Shown here: positions 32,984-46,300 of the stretch, in pieces
Layout: each line of letters begins with the position of its first letter
Position numbering within the stretch: position 1 is the stretch's first letter
Source of the DNA: Plotosus lineatus
Lineage: Eukaryota > Chordata > Actinopteri > Siluriformes > Plotosidae
Length of the DNA: 64,000 nucleotides
Reading direction: 5' to 3'
Assembly: GCA_024760905.1 (NCBI GenBank)
Contig: CM045745.1
Location: 1,605,001-1,669,000 of the forward strand
Made by a program: the position numbers and the translations under genes
The notes under the pieces: model-generated
What the model saw: only the letters and a program-made list of their open reading frames with translations
Told to the model about the DNA's origin: nothing
The model's database searches: none

Positions 32984-33629
32984 ACGCCCTGCCTTACCAA
33001 CAACTTTTCTAAAAAGAAGAAAGCAAAGTTTGAGTTATAGTGCTCCTACCTTTTTTGTAACCTATTTAGAACACACCAAATCTATATTTATCTTTATCTG
33101 GTCACATACAAGTACGTTACCTTTTTTTCTGTCTCCGACATCCTTTTGTTCAGGATATTGAGCACTAACTTCAAATATCATAGGAGATGTGTTTGTGGTT
33201 CTGCGTTGAACTGAAGTACAAACATTCCACATTCTTGTTGTCGCTTATTGTGAAACATGAAAATTTCATCACCAAGAGAAGCAGCCTGAGGGATGAATAA
33301 TCGACGGCTTCTTCTCTATGCAGTGTATAGTGTATCAGTGCATATTCTTCAATATGCAGCGGTCATGTTCATACACGGAGAGAATAACAGAGCCAAACTC
33401 CTGCTACAATATGATTTTATAGGCAGTATAGTCTGTATGCTGGTGGCATTGGGAAACCTGACCTTATGCAGCCAGCATGGGATTCTCGTCACACTGATGT
33501 GCTGCACACCGCATTGAGGCAATTGGTCATTGTGTGACTGCTCACTCATTTACACGGAACCAGTACATCGATCGAAAACATGGATCTCTTCTGACCTTTC
33601 TTCCTTTTTCTTGTCCTGTCTCTGAGCAG
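32983..33629. other. unique sequence directly upstream of the first lpin2 coding exon
   Basis: Intron or promoter-distal DNA ending in a good pyrimidine tract and the acceptor CTGTCTCTGAGCAG (ends 33629). No other feature is recognised. Confidence 0.6.
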
Positions 33630-33638
33630 GTAGACACC

Positions 33639-33830
33639 ATGAACTATGTGGGGCAATTAGCAGGCCAGGTGCTGGTGACTGTGAAGGAGCTGTATAAGGG
33701 CATCAACCAGGCCACGCTGTCAGGGTGCATCGATGTGGTGGTGGTGCGGCAGAAGGATGGTACCTTCCAGTGCTCTCCATTTCATGTGCGCTTTGGGAAA
33801 CTCGGAGTGTTGCGCTCAAAAGAGAAAGTG
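33639..33830 (+). CDS. lpin2: lpin2 coding exon 1 (residues 1-64)
   Basis: The exon itself starts at 33630 after the acceptor GAGCAG and has 9 nt of 5' UTR (GTAGACACC) before the ATG. It encodes [20 protein letters not shown] and ends with KEKV at the donor GTGAGT (33831), phase 0. It forms the amphipathic N-terminus and first half of N-LIP, which packs with the distant catalytic domain. The upstream in-frame sequence is intron, so this ATG is the start. Intron 1 is 11,993 bp. Confidence 0.95.
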
Positions 33831-34326
33831 GTGAGTAATAACAAAGGCACAGGTTATAATGTGAGACAAAGAGGGACCTGAAACTAATGATGTACCCTAC
33901 GGCCAGTGGGTGGTGCCTCACGTATTCTCTTCTGTAATCTGAATGTATGTCTCTTTATAGCAGGGTTGTCATGGTAACTTGTTTCTGGTTAACCCCAACC
34001 TGCTTTTATATTTTCTAAAACTGCACACAACGTTTATAGCTTTCTATTTATTTTCTTTCTTGCCTGTCTTGGCTTATGCAGCCAAATTCAACTGCACAGT
34101 CAGACTATGAGAAGTACATAATAGGTTAAACTGGAGGACTTCAGGTCCTGTCAGTAGTACTGAGCCTGTCTGCAGACAGTTTATTTTAATCCTTGTTGTC
34201 ATAAGGTTCACTCTGATCAAACTACCAAAACAGGTTCAGTGAGTCCTGTGCGTACTGCAGCACCATCCTTTTTATAGAATGGAGAACAGAGACTTTCATT
34301 AAATCCTGTGTGAATGACCAAGGGGG

Positions 34327-34375
<49 letters not shown>

Positions 34376-37300
34376 TGCGCGTGCGTGCACGCAGTGCCAT
34401 TATTACACAAAAATAGAAGGCACTTTCTTATATAAGTACCATGGTGTGGAGACCCAAAAAGCAATAACCTGCTTTACATTATCAGAAAGTAAAGTTTTTA
34501 TTGAAATCCTTCATATAATTGTACAGAACTCTATTCTGAGCAGGTCTTTCAGCTCATTAATGTGAACACAGTATATGGGCGCCTGTAAGAAAAAGGTAAA
34601 AGCTAATAAATGGCCAGTAATAAAAAAAAAAAGTCTGAATTAATAATGTAATGCTACAAATGAAAACATTATAGAGAAGAACATAAAAATAATAATTAAT
34701 TAATAGTTAATCAGGGCGTGAAATTCGCGTGAATTTCCTGGCATTCTTGTGGGAGGTCTGGAAAAATCCAACCTAATACCGGTCTTCGTGTCAGGCAGAA
34801 GGCAAAAGCCCTCAGCCATTGGCTAAATTTGAATCATGTGTCAGTAACTTCTGGATTTTCCGCTGATCCGTGAGTATAATAATAATGCAGTAAAATGTAG
34901 TAATGATTAAGTAAAAATGTATTAATTTTGTACTTTGATAATATTTATGAATAAAGCTCTTAGGCTCCTTACCAGACAGAAGCTTGAGAAGATGCAGGAC
35001 GTTTGAGTGACATCATAGGACTTAAATAATCATTAAAAACACACTAAAAAAATGTGAATTCGCAATTCAAGCAATCACATTGAGGACATGTCTGCAAAGG
35101 AGGAAACAAAAGAGGTGTACACATCATCTGCAACCAATCAGCAGGAGGGAGAAACAAAAGCTCTCAGACATTGGATAAATTTGAATAATGTGCCTGTTCC
35201 TTCTGGGTTTGTCACCAATCCGCAAGTATGCGGATTTAAATAAATAAAGAATATATAAATAATATTTTAAATTTATAAATAAAGAGTTGTATATGATAGC
35301 GAATTTGTTTACATGCATGTTTCTTATTCAGTCATAATAGCTATTTTACACCAAACATATAGGCAGGTGAAAAAGTGAATGAAGGGCAGTGGTGGCCTCG
35401 CGGTATAGGGCGCTGGATCGCTGAGCCTAAGGTTAGGGGGTCGAGTCTCACTCTCCACAAGGTTGTCACTGTCCCCTCAGTGCAGCTAACTGGGTTATCA
35501 AAGGCCGGCCATGTCTCACTGTCTATGGTGAGAGGTTCATGTAAAACAACCATTTGCTGACTTTCACCTGGCGAGAGCCGTCCAGGGTGTACTCTGCCCT
35601 TGCCTGGAGTCGCCTGGGATGGTCACCAGCCTCCCCGCCACCCTAATTAGGATTAAGCAGTTACAAAAAATGATTAACTGAACAAGTATATGAAAAAAAA
35701 AAAAAATCAAATTATCACACAATTTATCATTCCAGAAAAAGCGGGGTCCAGTAAAATTCTTAAGGGTCCTGCAGATTTTTTTCTTCTGCCTGCCCCCACC
35801 CCGGTCCGGTGTCCTTATTAATACACATATAATGTAATATCTTAATTAAAATATATTTGAATCAAAAGCTTGAAGCAAAACTACAAACACAATTGGTCAC
35901 AGTCACTCCCATGTTTTAAAATGGGAGGAAAACTCATAAACGTCTTGTTTTACCTGTTTATTGTGTTTCTGTATGATACATGCACATTTTTTGAAGGAGT
36001 TTAAAAGCAGGTCATTGCAGTGTGTGGGTTCGCTTGTGTTCTGTGCAGTATGTACGAAAGTCGCAAATGAGTTTCAAGATGGTTTTGGCTACATGGTGCT
36101 TATGTTGTGCCCACATTCACCAGGCCTCTGTAATGGTAAAAATATGTAAAAATCTGTACTGTAAACCTGTACGCTTCATCTGGTTTTCTTTTTAAGTTCG
36201 TGTGTAGTGTATATACTCAATTTTTATTTGCTTCTCGCTCACTTGCTGAATTGAATGGTCCTCTTGATGTTTTGTGTTAGGGACTCTTCAGTACATCCTT
36301 CTTGTCTTGCATAATTGTCAATCATTGACATCAAGATGACGTCTTAATGTTTGCTTTCATAATCACTGCCCAGTTTATTTGTAACCCTTGTACATCTGCA
36401 CTGTAAAGCAATATTCCACTCAGCCAATCATCGGTTAACAGCACACTGTGGAAAATGGGCAGCTGAAGATTTGAAAAGGGTAATACTACAGTCTTCATCT
36501 TTCCAGTTTGGCTTGTGAAGCAGACGTATTAACCACTGCTCCCAGGCCTAATTCAAGATTGTTAGCCAATGTTTACAACAAATTAAAAAAAAATTAGGTA
36601 AATAGGCATGGTTGGTTATGGAAGTTGGGCTGGTCCGAGTGTTTTGTGATTCTGCATCCACACAACAGTTTCTACAGTTTTTACACATAATGGTGCAAAA
36701 GCAAGCAAATCAGTGAACAGTTCTGTGATCGAAAGCAACCGTGCAAAGGAAAGAGGTCAGAGGGAAATGGTAACCACTCGGTGCCACTTCTGGTAAGCAG
36801 GAAAGCATCTCATAATGAAGATTTATAATTTCCTATAACTGACGGCTTCGTTCCGTGCAGTTAAATAACAGAACACACACAAGGGTGCTGGAATACTCTG
36901 TGTTGATATTCCTATAAACTCTCTGCGGTTTCTTTTTTCCACAATACGATCAATTGCATTTCTATGTAGTCGAACAAGAGGATGTGTAGGTTGCTTTTGT
37001 GTGTTTAAAAAAAGGAAGAAAAAGAGAGGGGATGAAGAAGCTCTATCAACCCACAAGAAGCGCAGAAATGCGGAGAGGGTAGTTTCTATAGCAACAGGTT
37101 TCTCAGAGTAAGAAGTGACTGCCAAAGCAATAGTGGGAATAGTGTCATCAAGGTTACTTATATAATGGAAAGACAAACAGGGTGTGTCTTTCTTTATTTA
37201 TCTTTGCCTAAGTCTTAAGGGCTCGAAGCATGGGCTGCTCCTTTCTTCCCATATTCTAACCCGACCCTTTATCGTCTTGGTCACATCGGGAGTATTTTTT

Positions 37301-40300
37301 AAATCTAGCTTTTAATGTTTAAGATTGGGTTGGCATGAGGGGCTGCTCTGTTTCAAATTCACCCCAGACTATCGTCAGTGGCATCGTTAATATTCTGTCC
37401 CTCATTTCTCTGCAGAATGCCCAGATTGCTTAGCAACCGTGAAACTAAAGACTAGAGGCTTTTCCCAAAAGTGGGGGTAGAAGGCAGAGATTGAGTAACA
37501 CAGAGACTGGGCGGGTTCTGTGTAAGAGGCCGAAATACCCCGGTATTCACCAGAGGTTTTAGATCAGCCCGAATGTTTCCACAAGTTTTGAAAGCTGAGT
37601 ACTTGACAGTTATTTGTGTAGTATCAGATGTGTGATACGATCTCGCAATATCACATAACCAAATGCCAGCACACCGATCCCGTTAGGTGTTTGTGTCAAG
37701 TCTGGCTGATCATGTCATTAAAAATGTATTGTGTTCGCAGGAAGTCAAGGGTTTCTTTTACGAAAGGTTTCACTGTGGTGCATAGTAACTGATGCATTTT
37801 TTGTTTACTATAAATACTATAATGCGATTATGTTGTACAGCATCACAACAGCTCATAGTTTTTTCCTTTACATGTTTTGTAGACAGAATATTTTATTCAG
37901 TGTATATAATAAAATATGGTGAGGCACGGCGTGCTCACAGCTCCAGGATCCTTGCTTCGACTCTGGCTATTGATTACTATATGTACCTGGTTTGGTATGT
38001 TCTTACAGTGTGCATGTGGGCTACCTCCGGGCTTTCACATGCATTTCCACACACTGTTAATTAGGGGTGGGTATTGCCTAGATTTTATGTATTGTAATAT
38101 ATTGCAAGAAGAATTTTCAATTAAAAGTGAGCCTGTTCTTGACAGTATTTATTATTTATTTCAAAAAGAGAAATCAACAACATTAAAAATGTTTTTAGCC
38201 ATTAAAATGGCGGCACGGTGACGTAGTGGTTAGCACAGCTGCCTCACAGCAAGAAGGCCTGGGTTCGATTCCCGGCCTGGGCGTTTCTGTGTGGAGTTTG
38301 CATGTTCTCCAGGTGCTCCAGTTTCTTCCCACAATCCAAAGACATGCACAGTAGATTAATTGACCGTTCTAAATTGCCCGTAGGTTCGCATCGTGCAGAA
38401 GGCAATGGCAAACCACTGCACTAATCCTGCCAAGAAAACCTCCATGAAGATGATAACCAGGGTGTTATCCTTCATGGCGGGTCGCCAATGGTCGTACTAT
38501 GACTCAGGCACTAGCTAGATAAATAGATAGTCATTAAAATAAAAATTGTAAGCATCAGAAAAAAATGTACTTATGAAAATGTAATGTGTTAAACTTTGGC
38601 ACAAACAAACAAACTGCACATTGAGCAAAATAAGCTATTTAAACATATTAAGTACACATAACAAACATTAGAATAGTGTAAGTGCATCTAGTGCTTTTAT
38701 TAGCATATTGTGAAGCCTTAATCATTAATGCATGCATATTAAATTTTTAACGCAGGATTAAAGGTGGAGCATCATCCGCATATGAGCAGAACTGTATCAT
38801 GCACAACCAGACCTCATCAGACCTGTGAACCTATGAGTAGTATATTTCTCTATTTACAGGGATACCTCGCAACTTGGCGCTTCAAATAATGCGGCTTCAG
38901 TGCATCGTTTTTTGTTTTTTTTTAAATAAATAAATATCCATCAAATTAAAAAATAAGAAAATTAAGCAAGAATAGGTGGGAAAGTTAAGGAAAATGCCAT
39001 AAAAACAAGGCCAATTATGCAAAAAAAAAAAAAAAAAACCCTAAACCAACACAAAAAGCAACCCACAATCTCCCATAAAAACCATCCGAAGATATGAACA
39101 GGACTGTTGGTCGAAAGTGAAATGAAATTGAAGAACAAATAGAAATAGAAATGGAATAAAAACTATATGACGATAGATCATAAAATCTTCTTTTCCTTTC
39201 GGCTTTTTCCTTCAGGGGTCGCCACAGCGAATCATCTGCCTCCATCTCACCCTATCCTATAAGATGTTCTTCTCATACACCAACTACCTTCATGTCCTCC
39301 TTCACCACATCCATAAATCTTCTCTATGGTCTTCCTCTAGACCTTCTGCCTGGTAGTTCCAACCTCAGCATCCTACTGCCAATATATTCACTATCGATCC
39401 TCTGTACATGTAAAAACCATCTCAATGTACCCTCTCTAACTTTGTCTCCAAAGCCTCTTACATGTGCTGTCTCTCTGATGTACTCATTCCTGATCCTATC
39501 CATCCTCGTTACTCCCAAAGAGAACCTCAACATTTTCATCTCTGCAACCTCCAGCTCTGCCTCCTGTCTTTTCCCCAGGGCCACTGTCTCTAAACCATAC
39601 AACATCGCTGGCCTCATCACCGTCTTGTACACTTTTCCTTTCATTCTTGCCGATACCTTCCTATCACACATCACACCGGACACTTTTCTCCAACCATTCC
39701 AACCTGCCTGCACACGCTTCTTCACCTCTTTTCCACACTCTCCATTGCTCTGGATTGTTGAACCTAAGTACTTAAAATCCTCCACCTTTCTTATCTCTGC
39801 TTCCTGTAACCTCACAGTTCCTCTTGGGTCCTTGTCATTCACACACATGTATTCTGTATTACTGAGGCTAACCTTCATTCCCCTTCTTTCCAGGGTATAC
39901 CTCCACCTCTCTAGATTTTCCTCCACTTGTGCTCTGCTCTCACTACAGATCACAATGTCATCTACAAATATCATAGTCCATGGAGATTCTTATCTAACCT
40001 CGTTTATCAGCCTGTCCATCACCATAGCAAACAAGGAGCTCAGAGCTGACCTTTGATGCAGTCCCACCTCCACCTTGAACTCCTCTTCTGTCACACCGAC
40101 AGCACACCTCACCACTGTCTTGCATCTCTCATACATGTCCTGCACCACTCTAACATACTTCTCTGCCACTCCAGACTTCCTCATGCAATACCACAGTTCC
40201 TCTCTCGACACCCTGTCATATGCTTTCTCCAGATCCACAAAGGCACAATGCAGCTCCTTCTGACCTTCTCTGTACTTTTCTATTAACATCCTCAAAGCAA

Positions 40301-43300
40301 ACACTGCATCTGTGGTGCTCTTTCTTGGCATGAAACCAAACTGTTGTCAGATAGATCAAAAATATAAGTATGAAATATGGTTAAACATTATCCTGAGGTA
40401 CACTTAATACTAGGCTCCGGCAAAGGGGCGTGTCTGACACGGAGGTCCGGGAAGAGAAGCAGAACGATATATTGAAATAAGAAAGGAACTGGGTAAGAGT
40501 GAAACTTTTTGTAAATCTGATCAGATCCGCTATCCTGTGCTTGAGAGGAACCAGCAGGTTAAACACGGGACATAATGATATTGATAATCTTCAGGTGATT
40601 ATGTTGAGAGAGAGAGAAAGAGAGAGAGATATCATGCACAGTACAAACTCGTATAGGTTACTTATACAAGATTTAAACATGCGTTCCCCTCTAAAGAATG
40701 CCCTGTAATGACTTGCAAACAAATTCATCTAAGAACGGCCGTCCTGAACCTAACTTGTTTGTAAGCTGGGGAGCGTCTGTACTTTCATTTTCGCATCTGC
40801 ACGTATGTGTTGTTTTCTTCTAATGCAGTTCCATCTATATGTGTGTGTATTTATATTTTATTTACATCTTGTTATTTTTTTTTTAATGTTTAATTGTTAT
40901 TATAAGCATTTATAGCTTTGACTATGTATTTATTGATATCATCTACACATACATGTACATATACATCAGCGGGGTGGGTGATCCTACTTCGCAGATTTTG
41001 ATAGTCCCAATTAACCGAGGAAAGTGAGGGATCCCTGTATATTGAATAATATTAACATGCATATATATTAATGCCATCATAGCGATGCCCATAGGCCTGC
41101 TGGGCACGTGCCGCACGTATAACAATTACAGTGACACTGATGGCTCAGGAAAGTCTGTCAAACTTTAGAACTTTACAATAATAACATGCAGTATCGTTTG
41201 TCATATCAATCAAATTAATATGATCATTATGCTGGAGAGAAGTGGAATGTAATTTACCGGAATCTGGGACCGAATTGGTTACCGCATGTTGAGCCTGAGG
41301 CTGAGTCCGCAAGTTGTGTGACATAATTTTTTCAGAGTCAACAGAGATATTATTGGCACATTAAGCACGAAAAACAAACAAACAAAAGCCTGCCTGGTTA
41401 ATTGTGCCTTGTTGGAGATCAGGTTCATGGAACCCGTTCCCTCTTTTGCTTATTTTAAAATAAATGTTTAAGCAAAAATCTGGATGTAGTAGGTCAGTAA
41501 ATTTCTGAGCAATTAGCAACACGAACCGTGGTTTTGTTGTTAGCGTGACTTTCCGTATCCTGTATAAAAACAAATTCTATTGGCTGAAGGCCTTCGTGAC
41601 ATCCACACTTCCCAATCACGGCATGGCCCTTATTATATTGGACTCTCCACACACTGAATGACTGTAGATAAGAGGACGGAAACAATGTAAGCATTACTTC
41701 TGGTTCAATTAGCTGGACTAGCCGAGGTTTTTTTTTCTGTTCGGAAGTTTTCAGAATACATATCAAAAAAAGGTTTTGCTTCAGAGTATCACAACATGTA
41801 TTGTTTGCATGTTAGAAATGGTTTAGACCATTAAACCAGTATTATTGTGTAACCTGACTGTTCATGTGGGTAGGGGGAATGGCAAATGTAAGTTGGCGTT
41901 AGGTGTGTGTGAGGGTGAGCTGGCGGGTGGATCCACTGGACTGTGGAAGCATTGTGTGACCTGTGTATCTAACACTAACTGGGGATAAATGTAGAAAACA
42001 TAGTGTGGTGTTTGAAAGAACAAAGAAATGTGATTAAAAACAGCAACAAATAATTCAGGTGTGTGTGTGTGTGTGTGTGCCCGTGCATACAATTCGTTCG
42101 ATAAGATGCATGACATTATGGACTAGAGTTTCAGAAAAAAATTTTGTTTGAACCCACTTTTTTTTTTGGGGGGGGGGGGTGAATCAGGCATGTGATTTTT
42201 TTCCGTGAATTCACGGAATTTTGATTTTTTCATTGGCCCAGTTTAAAAAAAAAAAAGATTTTTTTCACGCCAAATATGTAAAAATAACCTTTCCCACTTT
42301 TATTCCGTTCCGAGTTTTGCATAAAATGACCTCTCTTGAAACGTTACTGCTGATTGGCTGATGGCTTTCTAATAACCAATCGCTGATGTTGAAACATGTA
42401 CGTAGACATTCGCGCCACTTCCGATCTGTTGAGCTATTGAAAGCATGTCGGTGATCCAGAGAAAAGATTCTGCTCGAATCAAAGAAACAGACAAAGTCGT
42501 GAAAAACAAGTGTAGGTGGCAATGGATATAAAAGAGAACCGTAGCATTCAATTGCAGGAACATTTGGTGTTCAAGTGAAGATTCTAGAACCCTACGGACT
42601 GAACCCTTTGTTTGCCGTTCGACCAGAAACTTCCGTGCAAATAAAAAAGCCAGTGAAACAACCGGTTTCTGTCGCCAATCGAGTAGTTAATTTTGAGGTA
42701 TGTTTGAGAGTTTTGTTGTCTAGTTTCTGATTATATTTTTCAAATTATTGTGAGTGCATGCATGTTTTAGGTGTAGGACGTTCACGTGTTTACTCCGTGA
42801 ACTGAATCAAATGAGCCGACTCTATGGTCACTGAATCATTCTTCTGCTGTTTGAATAAATAAATGATCGCCGCAATAACTCACCAGTTTTTCGTAATTAA
42901 CTGATTGTAAATAGGCATTTACAGCAGCGGGAGTGTGTGCTCGTGTAAGTAGCTCATTCATATTGGAAATGTAAAACTATGAATCAACCTCAACCGAAAC
43001 GCCTCAGCATCCAGAAGGACAACAAACTTTCTAAGGCGGCCTCCAGAAGGACAGTTCAGGCTGCACAAAAGAAAATAAGAAAGTGCCGTGCTGAAGCACT
43101 GAAGACGAAGAAACATCAATTCAAAAAACGTATGTCATGTATAGTATGTCGTGTGTATAGTTTGTTTCCAGATTGTGTTTAAAGACAATGACTGTTGTTA
43201 ATAGTGTTGTGAGGCAGGACATATCTATAAGAGGGACTATTTGATTTGTGACTGTGGCACTTTTATTAGTGTTGGAATCCCACATGATAAACCCACAAGT

Positions 43301-46300
43301 TGAGATACAGTATGTATACTGTATGTAGATTAGAAATTAAACTTTCTAGAGCTCTTTCAGTGTCATGAAATGGACTTTTTCCCCTTCTGAAATGCTTAAC
43401 ACCTAGGAGCTTCGGGGGAGGGGGCTTCGCCCCCCAGACCCTGGCTGATTTTCAGATATTTTGGTGATGGTCAAATCTGTCAAAGCTGTGTATGACTGCT
43501 CTGGTTCTAATCTCTGAATTTCTCCTCTGAAGGCTGCATTTGTTGGTTAAAGATGAATCAACACAAAGATGAGAGCGCTGTCATTAAAGTGAAAAAAGAA
43601 TGCAACAATTTAGAAAGTCCTGAAAAAGAAAGAAAACCTACTTGTTTGCAGACAACTAGATAGATTGGCCAAGAAAAGTAACAGCAGCTGATGACATCAG
43701 GAAAAACAAAAAAACAAAAAAGTGTTTTTAATACAAAAAAGTCAACCTTCAAATAATTATGTTTCAGTTATGCACTTGGTCGGGAATCCTTTTGCAGAAA
43801 TGACTGCTTCAATGCGGCGTGGCATGGAGGCAATCAGCCTGTGGCACTGCTGAGGTGTTATGGAGGCCCAGGATGCTCCTTAAGCTCATCCACAGTGTTG
43901 GGTCTGGTGTCTCTCAACTTACTCTTCACAATATCCCACAGATTCTCTATGGGCTTCAGGTCAGGAGAGTTGGCAGGCCAATTGAGCCCAGTAATACCAT
44001 GGTCAGTAAACCATTTATCAGTGGTTTTGGCACTGTGAGCAGGTGCCAGGTCGTGCTGAAAAATGAAATCTTCATCTCCATAAAGCTTTTCAGCAGATGG
44101 AAGCATGAAGTGCTCCAAAATCTCCTGATAGCTAGCTGCATTGACCCTGCCCTTGATAAAACACAGTGGACCAACACCAGCAGCTGACATGGCACCCCAG
44201 ACCATCACTGACTCCTTGACACTGGACTTCAGGCATTTTGGCATTTCCTTGTCCCCAGTCTTCCTCCAGACTCTGGCACCTTGATTTCCGAATGACATGC
44301 AAAATTTGCTTTCATCCGAAAAAAGTACTTTGGACCACTGAGCAACAGTCCAGTGCTGCTTCTCTGTAGCCCAGGTCAGGCGCTTCTGCCGCTGTTTCTG
44401 GTTCAAAAGTGGCTTGACCTGGGGAATGTGGCACCTGTAACCCAGTCCACTGCTTCCACAGGTCCCCCAAGGTCTGGATTCTGCCCTTCTCCACAATCTT
44501 CCTCAGGATCCGGTCACCTCTTCTGATTGTGCAGCGTTTTCTGCCACACTTTTTCCTTCCCACAGACGTCCCACTGAGGTGCCTCGATACAGCAGTGGGG
44601 CCGGTGGCGTAGTGGTTAGGGTGCTGCGCTCATGATCGGGAGGTTGTGAGTTTGAATCCCACTGTGCTAAGACCCCTGGGCAAGGTCTCAACCACAAGTG
44701 TGCCTCTGTTCACCCAGCAGTATAAATGGGTACCAGAAAAATATACTGGGAAGGTATAACCTGCGAAGGACTAGCGTCCTATCCAGGGGGGGTTGAACTC
44801 CTGGTCGCGTCACGCTACGTAAACCGGGGATAAGTATCGGCCTGATCAGCCACGAGGCTAAGCCACTAGGCTCGGGTGTAAAAACCCAACATACTTACCT
44901 ATGAGCTGTATGCCAAAAACATCAGTATTAAAACAAACAAAAAAAAAAGACCTGAAATATTTCAGTTGGTGTGCAATGAATCTAAAATGTATGAAAGTTT
45001 AATTTTTATCAGTACATTACAGAAAATAATGAACTTTATCACAATATGCAAGTTTTTTGAGAAGGACTAGTAGAAGCTGTATCACAAGATGCACACCAAT
45101 TGCAATAAGATTCAGATGGAGAAGTGGGACCCCATGAAGACGTACGGAGCTGTACCTTAATAGTTCTGGAACTAAGGTGAACCTGTACCAAGAACAACAG
45201 CTCTGTTAGTGATCCAAAACGTTCAAACTCACTTGGGAAAAATGGTGGAGGTATTATTATGGCTTTGACATGCATCGCTGCTTCTGAAATGTTCTTACTA
45301 CTTCTTATTGATGATGTAACTCTCATGATGGTGGTAACATAGAATTCATAACATAACAGAAGACTTCATATGTGGGGAAATGGCGGCAAGTTTTACGCTG
45401 GTCAAGTCAATCACCAGAGCTTAACCCATACATTTCCATTACTGAAAAGCAGGCAAAAGAAAGAAACCCCCAAAACAAAGAACAACTAGAGAGCCTACAG
45501 TGCAAGCCTGGAATAGCATCACAAAAAGAAAATAGTTTGTCGTTATTATTGTTTTAACTTTAATTTGCTATTTTTTTCCACCCGAGTTTGTGTGACCTGC
45601 ACCTTAAGGTGTGTATTCCAAGTTGTTGAACAGATGGTTCTGATCTTTTATGTCATTTATTCGCCCTTTTCAATCAAAAGGTTCTGTAGAATATGAAAAT
45701 GTACATTATAACTGATGGAAACTATTAAAAGGTGTCAGGATTAACTGGGAAAGTTGAGCATCAAATTGTTCTCTTGGAATTTTTGAAGGTGTGTGATGAG
45801 CTCCTGATTTTGAATTTGTACAGATTGACATTGAAATCAATGGAGAACCTGTAGATCTACACATGAAGCTGGGGGACAATGGAGAAGCTTTTTTCGTCCA
45901 AGAAATGGAGGTACAGGATAAGTATTTTCACAGAAATACAGTGGTGGTGGTGTTGTTTTTTGTAAACTCCTCATTTCTGAAATTTGTGGAATAAGTTCCT
46001 TCATACTTTTGCTTTTAAATTTGAAAATGCACTTGTGTCCAATTTAGGAGACAGTTCCAGCCCACCTGGCTACCTCCCCAATCCCCACCGAGACTCACTT
46101 GTTCTGGGTTGGTACCGATCGAGCCACGCCTCAGGGTCTAGATAATGATCTGCTGGACCTCATGGAGCCTCCCATGCCCTGTTCGGGGTCGGGCAAGAAG
46201 AAGAAGAAGCGGAGAAAGAAGCATAAAATGGATCCCCGACGTGAGGATATGACTCCTCCTGCCTCTGTCAGTGCCTCCGCCAACATAGAAGACATCTTTG

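Larger units (their letters stand above)
38857..41037. mobile_element. CAGGGAT-end MITE, expanded by nested insertions
   Basis: Left end CAGGGATACCTCGCAACTTG after TA (38855-38856), right end GGGATCCCTG ending at 41037 before TA. Same family as 4218. It is swollen to about 2.2 kb by an RTE insertion (39185-40349) and by a segment with a CTCCCCGACTTA-type right terminus (about 40760-40782). Confidence 0.65.
43710..45070 (-). mobile_element. Tc1-like element, copy 3, interrupted by a SINE
   Basis: The 5' terminal repeat ends at 45070 (GAAGGACTAG). The 3' terminal repeat is mostly lost near 43710. The 5' UTR and N-terminal coding part between 44594 and 44901 have been replaced by a SINE. Lies in lpin2 intron 1, antisense. 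Confidence 0.87.

Noticed and set aside
36823..37176. 117-codon minus-strand open frame in lpin2 intron 1
   Set aside because: No recognisable domain, no splice-site support, and composition like the surrounding intron. Taken as chance.
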